Below, piece by piece: positions 51,630 through 60,386 of a stretch of 64,000 nucleotides of DNA. The notes under the pieces were generated by a model that was not told where the DNA came from, made no database searches, and saw only the letters and a program-made list of their open reading frames with translations. Source of the stretch: Oscillibacter sp. Lineage in GTDB: Bacteria > Bacillota > Clostridia > Oscillospirales > Oscillospiraceae. The position numbers and the translations under genes were made by a program. The first letter of the stretch is position 1. Each line of letters starts with the position of its first letter. The DNA is taken from NCBI GenBank assembly GCA_014799925.1, contig JAAVHC010000042.1, positions 12,322-76,321 of the forward strand, in the 5' to 3' direction.

Positions 51630-52805
51630 TCAGCCGTTATATTCCCGCACAAAGTCGCAGACCGCTTTCACGTTCTCCGGGTTTGCGTCGTTGCGGAACG
51701 AAACCATCTTGTCCTGGGTCAGCATGAAGCCGCCGTCCTTGCCCAGCTCCTCGAACAACTGCTTGACCCGGTCCACGCACTGTTCCTTGGTACCCGTCCC
51801 CAGCAGGGAGACCGGCATACCGCCCAGGATCGCCACATTGGGCAGCTCTCTGCGCAGCTCGAAAACGTCGTCCTGTTCCGGATGCATGACAATCACGCCC
51901 TTGGGCACATCCTTGAAGTACTCCCAGAAGCGCTTGCAGCTGCCTTCCATGAACAGGCGGACCGTCATCTTCTTCTCCGCCAGCACGTCCAGCGTCTCCT
52001 TCATATAGGGCCAGAGATATTCGGCGAACTGCTTGTTGTTCAGAATCGTGTGGCACAGCAGCGTCAGATCGTAGTCAAAGGCCGCGTGCATCGCCGGACC
52101 CACCGGAGCTGCCCGCAGGGCCTCGATTCCCGGCTTATAGTAGATCTCGTTGAGCGCCGCGCAGGCCTCCTGCAGCGCGCCCTTGTCCTTGCGCATGTCG
52201 ATAGACAGGCCGCGGATGCCGCGCACGGTGTTGAACATGAAGTCCAGGCCGATATAGCCGTAGCCCTTCGGGGCCGCATACGGCGGCAGAGCATATTCAT
52301 CCTGCATGATCTGGGTGATCTTGCCCATGTACTGCATGAAAGCGGTCTGCTCGTCCACTACCCGCTGCATGTCCTCCAGCGTCACTGTGCCGTTGGCCCA
52401 CTTGTCGTACTTGCGGGCCATGCCCTTTTCCCAGAAGAACTTCTTCACATCCGCGGCCAGCTCCCGCAGCTCGCCGTGCTCGCAGATGGACTTGTCAACA
52501 TAGTTGACCGTGCCGGCCTCGTCGTTGACATAGTAGGAACAGTTGCCCAGCGCCATGGGGATGCGGATGGCATTGCGGGCGCCCATCTCCAGGATGCAGT
52601 CAAAGCCGTACTCCTCCTGGTGCCGGCGCACCACCTTCTCCATAATGTCGTAGTCGTTCATCGCTTCGCTGAGCTTGTACCCGGCATCCAGGATCTTCCA
52701 CGTGACGAAAAAGGACATGTGGGGGATCTTTTCCGGCTTCTGCTCCAAAGAAGAGGCATCCCGGAACAGCTTTGCCCGGTACAAGCGCAGTTCTTCATTG
52801 GTCAT
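51630..52805 (-). CDS. UroD-family methyltransferase (substrate MT I)
   Basis: 391 aa from MTNEELRLYR, GGGAGG upstream. It has the uroporphyrinogen-decarboxylase-like (MtaA/MtbA/CmuA) TIM barrel. The usual HxCG zinc motif of MtaA is not seen; FMEGSCKRFWEYF lies in its place near residue 283, with C337 in KEQCVDRV as a possible second ligand. In O-demethylases, UroD-fold proteins can be substrate methyltransferases. Next to a corrinoid protein and a methyl-THF methyltransferase it is the likely first enzyme, moving a methyl group from a substrate to Co(I). Substrate unknown. Confidence 0.75.
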   Translation of the reverse strand: MTNEELRLYRAKLFRDASSLEQKPEKIPHMSFFVTWKILDAGYKLSEAMNDYDIMEKVVRRHQEEYGFDCILEMGARNAIRIPMALGNCSYYVNDEAGTVNYVDKSICEHGELRELAADVKKFFWEKGMARKYDKWANGTVTLEDMQRVVDEQTAFMQYMGKITQIMQDEYALPPYAAPKGYGYIGLDFMFNTVRGIRGLSIDMRKDKGALQEACAALNEIYYKPGIEALRAAPVGPAMHAAFDYDLTLLCHTILNNKQFAEYLWPYMKETLDVLAEKKMTVRLFMEGSCKRFWEYFKDVPKGVIVMHPEQDDVFELRRELPNVAILGGMPVSLLGTGTKEQCVDRVKQLFEELGKDGGFMLTQDKMVSFRNDANPENVKAVCDFVREYNG

Positions 52806-52846
52806 TGTCTGTTTTCCTCCCTTCAAATTACGGTGCTGCCGGCATC

Positions 52847-53491
52847 TTACACCGCCGCCGCCCAGTCGCTGCAGATACGGACCGTATCCTGGGGATTGAT
52901 GGCCCACGCGTCCGCTCCTACGTGGGCGCAGGCGCTTTCGTTGATGGGAGCGCCGCCGATGATGATTTTCGTATTCTCCCGCATCCCGGCAGCTTCGAAC
53001 GCCTCCACGGTGCTCTTCATGGAGTCGATCGCCAGGGTCAGCACGCCGGAGAGTCCCACGATGCTGATGTTGTTTTCCCTGGCCGCGCTGACGATCTTCT
53101 CGGGGGGAACGTCGATTCCCAGATCCATCACCTCAAAGCCGCCTGCCTCCAGCATGGACCGGACAATGTTCTTTCCGATGTCGTGCAAATCGTCCTTCAC
53201 GGTGCAGAGGATCATCTTCGCCTTGGGACCCGAACCGCCGTCACCGCTGACCAGCGCATCCTTGAGAATGCCTACGGCGTCGGTCATCAGTTCGCCGGCA
53301 AAGATCAGGTCGCCCACGAAGTACTCTCCGCTCTCAAACTGACTGCCCACGATGTCCATGCCCTTCTGGCAGGCCTCCATGGCCTGGGCGGCCTGAGAGC
53401 CTCCGTCGGCCATGACCTCCTCCAGCATCTCCTTGACGGTATCCTCGTCCAGTTCGCCCATTGCCTGGGCCAGTTCTTCAAAGTTAACCAT
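52847..53491 (-). CDS. Corrinoid protein of methyltransferase operon
   Basis: 214 aa from MVNFEELAQA (AAGGAGG upstream). An N-terminal helical cap is followed by the B12-binding domain with D101-x-H103-x-x-G106 (KDDLHDIGKNI), then VGLSGV and IIGGAP. It is the methyl carrier between the UroD-like and MtrH-like enzymes on either side. It resembles the protein at 36473 in domain order but is clearly a different sequence. Confidence 0.92.
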   Translation of the reverse strand: MVNFEELAQAMGELDEDTVKEMLEEVMADGGSQAAQAMEACQKGMDIVGSQFESGEYFVGDLIFAGELMTDAVGILKDALVSGDGGSGPKAKMILCTVKDDLHDIGKNIVRSMLEAGGFEVMDLGIDVPPEKIVSAARENNISIVGLSGVLTLAIDSMKSTVEAFEAAGMRENTKIIIGGAPINESACAHVGADAWAINPQDTVRICSDWAAAV

Positions 53492-53505
53492 TCTTGCCCT
53501 CCTTA

Positions 53506-54315
53506 TCACTTCTTCACGCCGATTTTCCCGGCGCGGTATGCACGATTGTATTTTCTGCCGCCCTTGTCCAACATACACAGGGCTTCACATGCGTAGATGG
53601 TGCTCATCATATCCACGTTGCAGGGGTCCATGATGGCCGAATCCAGACCGGCCCGGATGGCATAAGCCATGCAGTTGGCGTTGACATACTTGCGGGCGGG
53701 CATCTCAAAACTGATGTTGGAGATCGCGCCGGTCACCTTCACCTTGGGCGCGTATTCATGGATGCCCTGGATGCAGCGGATAAAGTCGTCCATCGCGCCG
53801 GGCATGGTTGCCAGCGCCATGACGCAGGGGTCGATATGCAGGTTTTCCAGCTTCACACCGTAGTGGTCCGCCTTGTCGATGATCCGCTTGGCAATATCGA
53901 TCTTTTTTTCCGGATCCGTGGGAATGCCGCCCTTGTCGCAGGTCAGGCCGATCACATTCCAGTCCGTGCCGGCAATGATGGGGAAGATGGTCTCGCACTT
54001 ATCGCCCTCCTCATTGACTGAATTGACCATGCCGGGCTTGGCCACGTGGCCCTCCTCCAGAATGCGCGCCAGCAGCCTGGCGTTAGGGCTGTCAATGCAG
54101 ATGGGTTTCTGGCTGGCCTCCTGAATCAGGCCGATCATCCACACCATCGCGTCATATTCCAGCTCTGTCGTTGTGCTGGGCGCACAGTCCAGGTAATGCG
54201 CGCCCGCCTGATCCTGCGCCGCGGCGCGCTGGCGGACCAGATCGGCATCCCGTGCCGCAATCGCCGCTTTTACCAGCGGGATCGCACCATTCAGCTTTTC
54301 ACCAATGATAATCAA
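53506..54315 (-). CDS. Methyl-THF:corrinoid methyltransferase (MT II)
   Basis: 269 aa, starting at a TTG (54315) with GGGAGAGG upstream; a longer start at 54366 is ruled out because it lies at the operator and transcription start. Pterin-binding TIM barrel: IIIGEKLNGAIP at the N-terminus, THYLDCAP-type core (HYLDCAPST), and GAISNISFEMPARKYVN near 200, typical of AcsE/MtrH-like enzymes. It moves the methyl group from methyl-corrinoid to tetrahydrofolate, feeding the one-carbon pool. Confidence 0.85.
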   Translation of the reverse strand: MIIIGEKLNGAIPLVKAAIAARDADLVRQRAAAQDQAGAHYLDCAPSTTTELEYDAMVWMIGLIQEASQKPICIDSPNARLLARILEEGHVAKPGMVNSVNEEGDKCETIFPIIAGTDWNVIGLTCDKGGIPTDPEKKIDIAKRIIDKADHYGVKLENLHIDPCVMALATMPGAMDDFIRCIQGIHEYAPKVKVTGAISNISFEMPARKYVNANCMAYAIRAGLDSAIMDPCNVDMMSTIYACEALCMLDKGGRKYNRAYRAGKIGVKK

Positions 54316-54354
54316 TATGTTCCTCTCCCTTGCAGCAGATTTTGTTTGCACTTC

Positions 54355-54366
54355 TTGTACGTACAA
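54355..54366. promoter_or_regulatory. GntR/HutC-type operator at the start site
   Basis: Perfect 12-bp palindrome TTGTACGTACAA, immediately downstream of the -10 box and covering the expected start. The GTAC core fits HutC-subfamily GntR sites; the regulator at 35704 is the best candidate. Confidence 0.65.
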
Positions 54367-54395
54367 ATTATACTCTCAGAATTCGCGGCTGTCAA
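54367..54395 (-). promoter_or_regulatory. Perfect promoter of methyltransferase-Mop operon
   Basis: Minus strand TTGACA (54390-54395), 17-bp spacer, TATAAT (54367-54372). The start site falls near 54360, within the palindromic operator. Confidence 0.9.
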
Positions 54396-54560
54396 CTACC
54401 CTTGCGGAGATCAACAAGATTTCTATGACTTCTACAATTCTCTCCGGTTTGATTTAGCAATTTCGCCAATTTTGTCCGGATTCAGACCTTCAGCTGCAAA
54501 CCGGCGCCGGGGGTGAACCCTTTCCGGAAAACGGACACAAAAGACAATGGAAAATCAGAA

Positions 54561-54578
54561 TTGCCAACGTAATAAAAT
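54561..54578. repeat. Fragment of the dispersed structured repeat
   Basis: TTGCCAACGTAATAAAAT matches the left hairpin arm of copies A and B almost exactly. The rest of the element is absent. The 606-bp gap 54316-54921 otherwise holds the promoter, operator, a terminator and a second repeat but no supported gene. Confidence 0.6.
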
Positions 54579-54616
54579 ACGACAAGCGCGGCAGGGTCAC
54601 ATCATGGGAATCTCCT

Positions 54617-54662
54617 AAAAAATGAGGACGGAAATTACAATGTGATTGTGATTTCCGTCCTC
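54617..54662 (-). terminator. Minus-strand terminator downstream of UvrA paralogue
   Basis: Perfect 12-bp stem GAGGACGGAAAT / ATTTCCGTCCTC (54624-54635 / 54651-54662), loop 15, then on the minus strand ATTTTTTAGG. It is the first strong terminator after the uvrA-like stop, 260 bases away. Confidence 0.8.
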
Positions 54663-54696
54663 TCGCCCGTAATATATCCAATTTTCTGACAGGGTT

Positions 54697-54752
54697 ATAT
54701 AGTCGAAGCACTTGAAAAAGAGTAAGGTTCGGCGTGTAAAATGGGGCGCGGC
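54697..54752. repeat. Dispersed 55-bp intergenic repeat, intact copy
   Basis: TATAGTCGAAGCACTTGAAA followed by AAGAGTAAGGTTCGGCGTG and AAATGGGGCGCGGC matches, in two blocks, the sequence at 6655-6680 and 6863-6891. Here the blocks are contiguous. Confidence 0.65.
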
Positions 54753-54921
54753 TTCCGACGTCAGATGAATACAGCCATCATCGCTCCGGTCCGCCCGATG
54801 ACCCTTCCCAACGATATGCTCCTGGCCCGCTGCCCCCGCAGGCGTCTGCGGGCGCATTCCCGCCGCGAGAAGGGCCGGCCTCTCCTTTTTCTTCCATATA
54901 TTCGAATAGATCCATGCTGTT

Positions 54922-57450
54922 TCAGTTCCGCTCGCTGTTCGGCAGATATCGCCGCAAGTATTTCCCCGTCAGGCTTTCCCCGCTTACGCAGATATCCTCC
55001 GGCGTCCCCGCCGCAACGATCCGGCCTCCGCGGACGCCGCCGCCGGGACCCATGTCAATTACATAGTCCGCATTGCGAATCACATCCAGGTCATGCTCAA
55101 TGACAATGACAGTCGCGCCGTTTTTAATCAGCCGCCGGAACACCAGCAGAAGCGTCCGCACGTCCAGCGGATGCAGGCCGATGGTTGGTTCATCAAAAAC
55201 AAAAACGGAATCGGACTGTCCGCGTCCCATCTCGCTGGCCAGCTTGAGGCGCTGTGCCTCGCCGCCGGAGAGGCTGGGCGTTTCCTCTCCCAGCGTCAGG
55301 TAGCCAAGTCCCAGATCGTGCAGTACCTGCAGACGCTTTGCCACCAGCGGCAGATCCCCGCAGGCGGTCAGGGCCTCATCAATGCTCATGTCCATCAGGC
55401 CGGGAAGGGAAAAGGCATGCCCGGCCTTTTTCGGGATACGCCTGATGAGGCTTGCATCCTTGGCGTACCTGGAACCATGGCAATCGGGACACGGAATTTC
55501 CACATCCGGCAAAAACTGTACATCAAGGCTGATCGAACCGGTCCCGTCACAGACGGGACAACGCAGTTTGCCCGTATTGTAGGAAAAATCTCCGGCTTTG
55601 TAACCTTTTTCCTTTGCGTCCGGGGTTCTGGCGTACACTTTCCGCAGTTCGTCATGTACGTCGGCGTAGGTCGCCACCGTGGAGCGCACGTTGATACCGA
55701 TAGGCGTTGCATCGATCAGCTTGACCTGGGCAATCCCCTCCGCGGAAACGCTGCGGACGTGCTTCGGCGGCTTTTCGTTTTTGATGGATGCGTTCAGAGC
55801 GGGAATCAGGCTTTCCAGGATCATGGTCGTCTTGCCGGAACCGGAAACGCCGGTGACGGCAATCAGCCGTCCTTTGGGGAAGTCGGCCTCCAGCGGCTGC
55901 ACGGTGTGAATCTGCGCGGTGGACAGATGGATTGTCCCCATCGCAAACATTTCGTCTGCCGTGAGCCGCGGCCGCAGATCAATGGAAGTCTTTCCGGAGA
56001 GAAAACCGCCGATGCGGGAGTCCGGATTAGCTGCTACAGCTTGAATATCGCCCTGCGCAATGATAGTTCCGCCGCCCGCGCCTGCCTCCGGGCCAAGTTC
56101 GATCAGCCAGTCCGCCTGAGACAGGATGTTGGTATCGTGGTCAACCAGAATGATTGAATTTCCGTCGGCCAGCAGATCGTGCATCACGCCTGTCAGGCCC
56201 TCTATGTTGGACGGATGCAGGCCGATGGACGGTTCATCCAGCACATACATCACGCCGGTAGTGCGGTTGCGGACCGCCCGCGCCAGCTGCATCCGCTGCC
56301 GCTCTCCTGTGGAGAGGGTAGACGCGGCTCGATCCAGAGTCAGATAATCCAGCCCCAGTTCCATCAGCCGCTTTGCGGCGGTCTGGAAGGACTCGCAGAT
56401 GCTCTCTGCCATAGGACGCATTTCTTCCGGAAGTGACGCCGGAACGCCCGACACCCACTCCACCAGGTCCGCCAGCGTCATGGAGCATGCTTCCGAAAGG
56501 GAGATCCCGCGCAGCAGCGGCGCTCGGGCGGCATCACTGAGCCGGGTGCCGCCGCAGTCGGGGCATACGTCCTGCTTCAGGAATTTTTCTACCCGTTTCA
56601 TGCCCTTTTCGTCCTTCACCTTGGATAAGGCGTTTTCAACGGTGTACGTAGCGTTGAAGTAGGTAAAATCCATATCGCCCATCGCGCCGCTGGTTTTGTT
56701 CTGGTAGATGATGTTTTTCTTGACGGCGGGGCCGTGGAACACGATGTCCCGTTCCCTCTCGGTCAGCTCACGGAACGGCACGCCGGTCCGCACACCCATT
56801 TCACGGGCAATATCCTTCATGAGCGACCACATGAGCGTCTGCCATGGCGCGACCGCGCCTTCGTCAATGCTGAGGGATTCGTCCGGCACCAGCGTCGATT
56901 CATCCACAGTGCGGACGATGCCCGTGCCGTCACAGCGCTTGCAGGCACCCTGGCTGTTGAAAGCCAGTTCCTCTGCGCCGGGGGCAAAAAAGCGTGCGCC
57001 GCACACCGGGCAGAGCAGATCCTGCCCCGCCGCCACACGGAGAGACGGTTCCACATGATGTCCATTGGGGCAGCGGTGGCTGGCCAGACGGGAAAACATG
57101 AGCCGCAGACTGTTCAGCAGCTCTGAGCCTGTGCCGAACGTACTCCGTATTCCAGGCACTCCCGGACGCTGGCGCAGCGCCAGCGCGGCGGGGACGTACA
57201 GAACGTCGTCCACCCGTGCTTTTTCCGCCTGGGTCATGCGCCGCCGCGTATAGGTGGACAGCGATTCCAGATAGCGTCGGGAACCCTCGGCATATACGAT
57301 ACCCAGGGCCAGCGACGATTTTCCCGAACCGGAGACGCCTGCGATGCCTACGATCTTATGGAGCGGAATATCCACGTCGATATTTTTTAAATTGTGTACC
57401 CGCGCGCCTCGAACCTCGATATGGGTTGGCGGGTATTTTTCCATACTCAT
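54922..57450 (-). CDS. UvrA paralogue (short class)
   Basis: 842 aa, about 100 residues shorter than housekeeping UvrA. Two ABC modules: GVSGSGKSSLALGIV near 38 and GVSGSGKTTMILESL near 535; a UvrA zinc motif CPVCGARF ... CKRCDGTG near 135-155; signature LSGGEAQRLKLASEMG near 720. Paralogues of this size often follow HxlR or MarR regulators and have been tied to DNA-binding drug resistance. The start overlaps the HxlR stop by ATGA, so the pair is coupled. DNA damage or drug response is inferred. Confidence 0.88.
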   Translation of the reverse strand: MSMEKYPPTHIEVRGARVHNLKNIDVDIPLHKIVGIAGVSGSGKSSLALGIVYAEGSRRYLESLSTYTRRRMTQAEKARVDDVLYVPAALALRQRPGVPGIRSTFGTGSELLNSLRLMFSRLASHRCPNGHHVEPSLRVAAGQDLLCPVCGARFFAPGAEELAFNSQGACKRCDGTGIVRTVDESTLVPDESLSIDEGAVAPWQTLMWSLMKDIAREMGVRTGVPFRELTERERDIVFHGPAVKKNIIYQNKTSGAMGDMDFTYFNATYTVENALSKVKDEKGMKRVEKFLKQDVCPDCGGTRLSDAARAPLLRGISLSEACSMTLADLVEWVSGVPASLPEEMRPMAESICESFQTAAKRLMELGLDYLTLDRAASTLSTGERQRMQLARAVRNRTTGVMYVLDEPSIGLHPSNIEGLTGVMHDLLADGNSIILVDHDTNILSQADWLIELGPEAGAGGGTIIAQGDIQAVAANPDSRIGGFLSGKTSIDLRPRLTADEMFAMGTIHLSTAQIHTVQPLEADFPKGRLIAVTGVSGSGKTTMILESLIPALNASIKNEKPPKHVRSVSAEGIAQVKLIDATPIGINVRSTVATYADVHDELRKVYARTPDAKEKGYKAGDFSYNTGKLRCPVCDGTGSISLDVQFLPDVEIPCPDCHGSRYAKDASLIRRIPKKAGHAFSLPGLMDMSIDEALTACGDLPLVAKRLQVLHDLGLGYLTLGEETPSLSGGEAQRLKLASEMGRGQSDSVFVFDEPTIGLHPLDVRTLLLVFRRLIKNGATVIVIEHDLDVIRNADYVIDMGPGGGVRGGRIVAAGTPEDICVSGESLTGKYLRRYLPNSERN

Positions 57451-57848
57451 TTTGCTGACTCCTCTGCCAGAAGGGCTTCATTCTCATCCTCATATTTGAA
57501 GCCCCAATTCATCATAGCATAAAAAATGGGCATCAGATCCCGTCCTTTTGCCGTAAGGGAATATTCCACATGGGGCGGGATTTCGTTGAATTGTTCCCGT
57601 TGGATGAGCCTGTCCCGTTCCAGATCCCGAAGCGTCGAGGTAAGCATCGTATTGGTAATCCCCGCCAGGTTCTTTTTCAGCTCACCAAAGCGGATTGGCT
57701 CTTTGATGCACAGCTCGTAGAGCACCTGATTCTTCCATTTCCCCTGCAGCATCATCAGCAGAGGTGTAATGGGGCAATTCCCCCTGGCCGTCACGATACC
57801 CACTTTGACCTGCTTCAGGAATTCTTCATAGCTCATAACCTCATTCAT
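57447..57848 (-). CDS. HxlR-family transcriptional regulator
   Basis: 133 aa from MNEVMSYEEF, with AGGAGG nine bases before. The winged-helix HxlR core is seen in CPITPLLMMLQGKWKNQVLY, IRFGELKKNLAGITNTMLT and LRDLERDRLIQREQ. The conserved N-terminal Cys (C37) could sense redox or electrophiles. It is co-transcribed with the UvrA paralogue and probably controls it. Confidence 0.88.
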   Translation of the reverse strand: MNEVMSYEEFLKQVKVGIVTARGNCPITPLLMMLQGKWKNQVLYELCIKEPIRFGELKKNLAGITNTMLTSTLRDLERDRLIQREQFNEIPPHVEYSLTAKGRDLMPIFYAMMNWGFKYEDENEALLAEESAK

Positions 57849-57942
57849 ACTGTACCTCCTGCGCGGCGGCATCATATTTTGCATATAGATTATACCATTT
57901 TGGTTGCCCCGTCAGGGGCGAGAAAAAGGGCCTGAATAAAAT

Positions 57943-57967
57943 AGAATAGCCGCTCTGTGGCTATTCT
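57943..57967 (-). terminator. Terminator overlapping the OpuCA stop
   Basis: Perfect 9-bp stem AGAATAGCC / GGCTATTCT, loop 7, followed on the minus strand by ATTTTATTC. The first arm overlaps the stop codon of the ATPase. Confidence 0.75.
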
Positions 57968-58836
57968 ACCACAGAGTGCTGGTCAGGAGAAGCATTTTTT
58001 GAAGTCGTAATGCTGCCGTACAAAGAAGTCCTGTTTTCCCGCGGCAAGGCTCCCGCGCCGCTGTATTCACATTCGCAGAGCGCGTCTTCCGGCATCCTGC
58101 AATAACGCCGCTCTTTCTCTGCCAGATGGTACACAAAATCCGTTGCGGGATTCTTCAACAATTCTTCCGGCGCAGCATACTGCTCGATCCTGCCGCCATC
58201 CATAACCAGGACCTTCGTGCCCAGCTTCAGCGCCTCTGAAATATCATGGGTAATGAACAGAACCGTGATCGACGTTTTTCTGTAGATCTCCTTCAGCTCA
58301 TTCTGAAGCTGTTCCCGGGTGATCTCATCTACCGCGCCAAACGGTTCGTCCATCAGCAGCAGTTCCGGTGAAGCCGCCAGTGCCCGCGCGATGCCGACGC
58401 GCTGCTGCTGCCCGCCGGACAACTCTGCGGGATAACGGGTACGGATATCTGAATCCAGCCCAACAATTTTCATCCATTTCTCAACTGCGTTTTCCGTCCG
58501 CTTTTTGTCCCTTTTGTTCAGCAGATTCGGCACATAGGAGATATTCTGCTCTACGGTAAGATGGGGAAACAGCACGCTGCCCTGGATGGCGTAGCCGATG
58601 TTCCGCCGCAGGAGGACCTGATCTTCATAGCGGATGTTTTTCCCCATCACAAGGATATCTCCGGCATCCGGCGTGACCAGGCCGTTGACCATCTTCAGGA
58701 GCGTTGTCTTTCCGCAGCCGGAGGAGCCGATGATTGTGACAAATTCGCCCTTTTCTATCTGCAAGTTTAAATTCGCGATGATTGTTTTGCCGCCATAGGC
58801 CTTGCGGATATTCCGAAATTCAACCTCTATGCTCAT
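57961..58836 (-). CDS. Quaternary-amine ABC transporter ATPase (OpuCA-like)
   Basis: 291 aa. Walker [18 protein letters not shown] near 37, Q-loop region YAIQGSVLFPHLTVEQ, signature LSGGQQQRVGIARALA near 145, Walker B LLLMDEPFGAVD, H-loop FITHD. Residues beyond 235 do not show a full CBS pair, so it is shorter than many OpuCA proteins. The start overlaps the permease-binding fusion by 4 bases. It powers uptake of betaine, choline, carnitine or similar. Confidence 0.88.
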   Translation of the reverse strand: MSIEVEFRNIRKAYGGKTIIANLNLQIEKGEFVTIIGSSGCGKTTLLKMVNGLVTPDAGDILVMGKNIRYEDQVLLRRNIGYAIQGSVLFPHLTVEQNISYVPNLLNKRDKKRTENAVEKWMKIVGLDSDIRTRYPAELSGGQQQRVGIARALAASPELLLMDEPFGAVDEITREQLQNELKEIYRKTSITVLFITHDISEALKLGTKVLVMDGGRIEQYAAPEELLKNPATDFVYHLAEKERRYCRMPEDALCECEYSGAGALPRENRTSLYGSITTSKNASPDQHSVVE

Positions 58837-60371
58837 TTCAGCGCCCCCTTCTCCCTCAAAAACCGTTCTGCTACATCCGCCGGTTCCTGCCCTTCGCTTT
58901 CCACAGCGTAATTCATTGCCGCCATGTCAGCGTCCGTGATGATTCCTGTCAGTCTGTCAAACGCGTCCTGGAGCTCGGGATGTTCTTCCAATACCGCATT
59001 TCGCACCACATTGCCGCAGAGATACGAGGGATAGAAGCCCAGATCGTCCTCCAGAACAACTGCATCCGCCTGACTGAGCTGCCCGTCGGTCGTAAAGATC
59101 ACCATAACGTCGATCTTTTCCTGGTTAAGCGCCTGATATTTCAGGCCAATATCCAGATCCATCGTTTTGCCAAAGGACATGTGATAGGCCGCGCAGAGCG
59201 CGTCGTAGCCATCCTCGCGCTCGAAGAAGTCGTATTCGGCGCCGAAAATCAGGCCGTCCGCCACAGCGGCAAGATCAGAATAGCTCCGCAATCCATATTG
59301 CTCTGCAATTTCCCTCCGAACGGCAAGACCATACGTGTCATTGAATCCATACATACCGGTCCATGTCATGTCCAGAGAATCGTGATAACTGTCCTGGAGC
59401 TCATCAAACAGTGCCTCCGAATAGAGCCCCTCCCGCTTTAGCACCTGGTTCCAACCGGTGCCGGTGTATTCCGGATAGAGATCAAACTCCCCGTTTTCCA
59501 TGGCAGGCTGAATGTTGGAGGTCCCGCCGCCAATGCCCTGGGTCAGTTCCACGGTCAGATCGGTGTCCTGCTCAATCACATCCTTCAGCATTTCGCCGAG
59601 TATGTACTGCTCCGTCATGGGCTTCGTGGCAATACGGACAGAACCCGCGTTTCCGGTGCTGGCAGCAGCATGGACAACAACGGCCGCAATCACCAGAAAA
59701 ACAAGGGGGAGTGCCGTTTTGAGTCCGCCTTTTGCAATGGAGCTTCGTTTTGCGATTCGCTTCTCCACAGCTCCCAGCAGAAAATCCGTAAGCAGAGCCA
59801 GGAGCGCAATCAGCAGAGAACCATCCATAGTCATAGCGGTGTTGTTGGTTGTAATGCCGCGGTAAATGGCGACGCCCAGCCCGCCTGCGCCGATGAAAGA
59901 GGCAATGCCTGCCAAGGCGATCGTCATTGTCACCATGCTGCGGATACCGGACATGACCACCGGCATGGCGAGGGGCAGTTTGATCTTGATCAGAACCTGC
60001 CGCTGTGTGCTGCCCATGCCTTTTGCCGCCTCCAGGATACCCGCGTCTACGTTGGTGAGGCCGGTGTGGGTATTTTTTACCATAGGCAGCAGAGCATAAA
60101 CTGTCAGCGCGATGATTGCGGTTGCGTTTCCGATACCGGAAAAAGGGATCAGGAATCCCAGCATGGAAATGGAGGGAATCGTATACAGAAAATTGATGAT
60201 GCCCAACGCCGGTTTTGCCGCCCTGTCATATTCGCTGATAAAAATGCCCATGATTCCGCCAAACACAATTGCCAGCACAATGGCGGCTAACGAAATTTCT
60301 ATGTGTTCCAGGAGCAGCCGCAAAAAGAAATCCCTGCGTTCCAGGAACAGATTCCACATTTCCAAAAGCAT
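58833..60371 (-). CDS. Fused permease and binding protein (OpuCB-OpuCC-like)
   Basis: 512 aa. Permease domain about 15-210 with six membrane segments and the EAA-like GILEAAKGMGSTQRQVLIKI. A further membrane segment near 225 anchors an OpuAC-type binding domain (about 245-512): GSVRIATKPMTEQYILGEM, ELTQGIGGGTSNIQPAMENG and YPEYTGTGWNQVL. Permease and receptor are one protein, as known in some osmoprotectant or bile-efflux-type systems. With the ATPase it is a complete transporter. Candidate ligands are quaternary amines. Confidence 0.9.
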   Translation of the reverse strand: MLLEMWNLFLERRDFFLRLLLEHIEISLAAIVLAIVFGGIMGIFISEYDRAAKPALGIINFLYTIPSISMLGFLIPFSGIGNATAIIALTVYALLPMVKNTHTGLTNVDAGILEAAKGMGSTQRQVLIKIKLPLAMPVVMSGIRSMVTMTIALAGIASFIGAGGLGVAIYRGITTNNTAMTMDGSLLIALLALLTDFLLGAVEKRIAKRSSIAKGGLKTALPLVFLVIAAVVVHAAASTGNAGSVRIATKPMTEQYILGEMLKDVIEQDTDLTVELTQGIGGGTSNIQPAMENGEFDLYPEYTGTGWNQVLKREGLYSEALFDELQDSYHDSLDMTWTGMYGFNDTYGLAVRREIAEQYGLRSYSDLAAVADGLIFGAEYDFFEREDGYDALCAAYHMSFGKTMDLDIGLKYQALNQEKIDVMVIFTTDGQLSQADAVVLEDDLGFYPSYLCGNVVRNAVLEEHPELQDAFDRLTGIITDADMAAMNYAVESEGQEPADVAERFLREKGALK

Positions 60372-60386
60372 ATTTTTCTCCGCCTC

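Noticed and set aside
54316..54366. Upstream TTG at 54366 as start of the methyltransferase gene
   Set aside because: It is in the operator, upstream of the expected transcription start; the TTG at 54315 has a ribosome site and gives the family's normal N-terminus.
54490..54857. Two small minus-strand frames (73 and 80 codons) after the UvrA paralogue
   Set aside because: They run through the terminator and the dispersed repeat and lack ribosome sites and motifs.
54316..54921. Cobalamin riboswitch upstream of the corrinoid operon
   Set aside because: The leader from the promoter to the start is only about 45 bases and shows no B12-box-like sequence; the rest is downstream of another gene's terminator.
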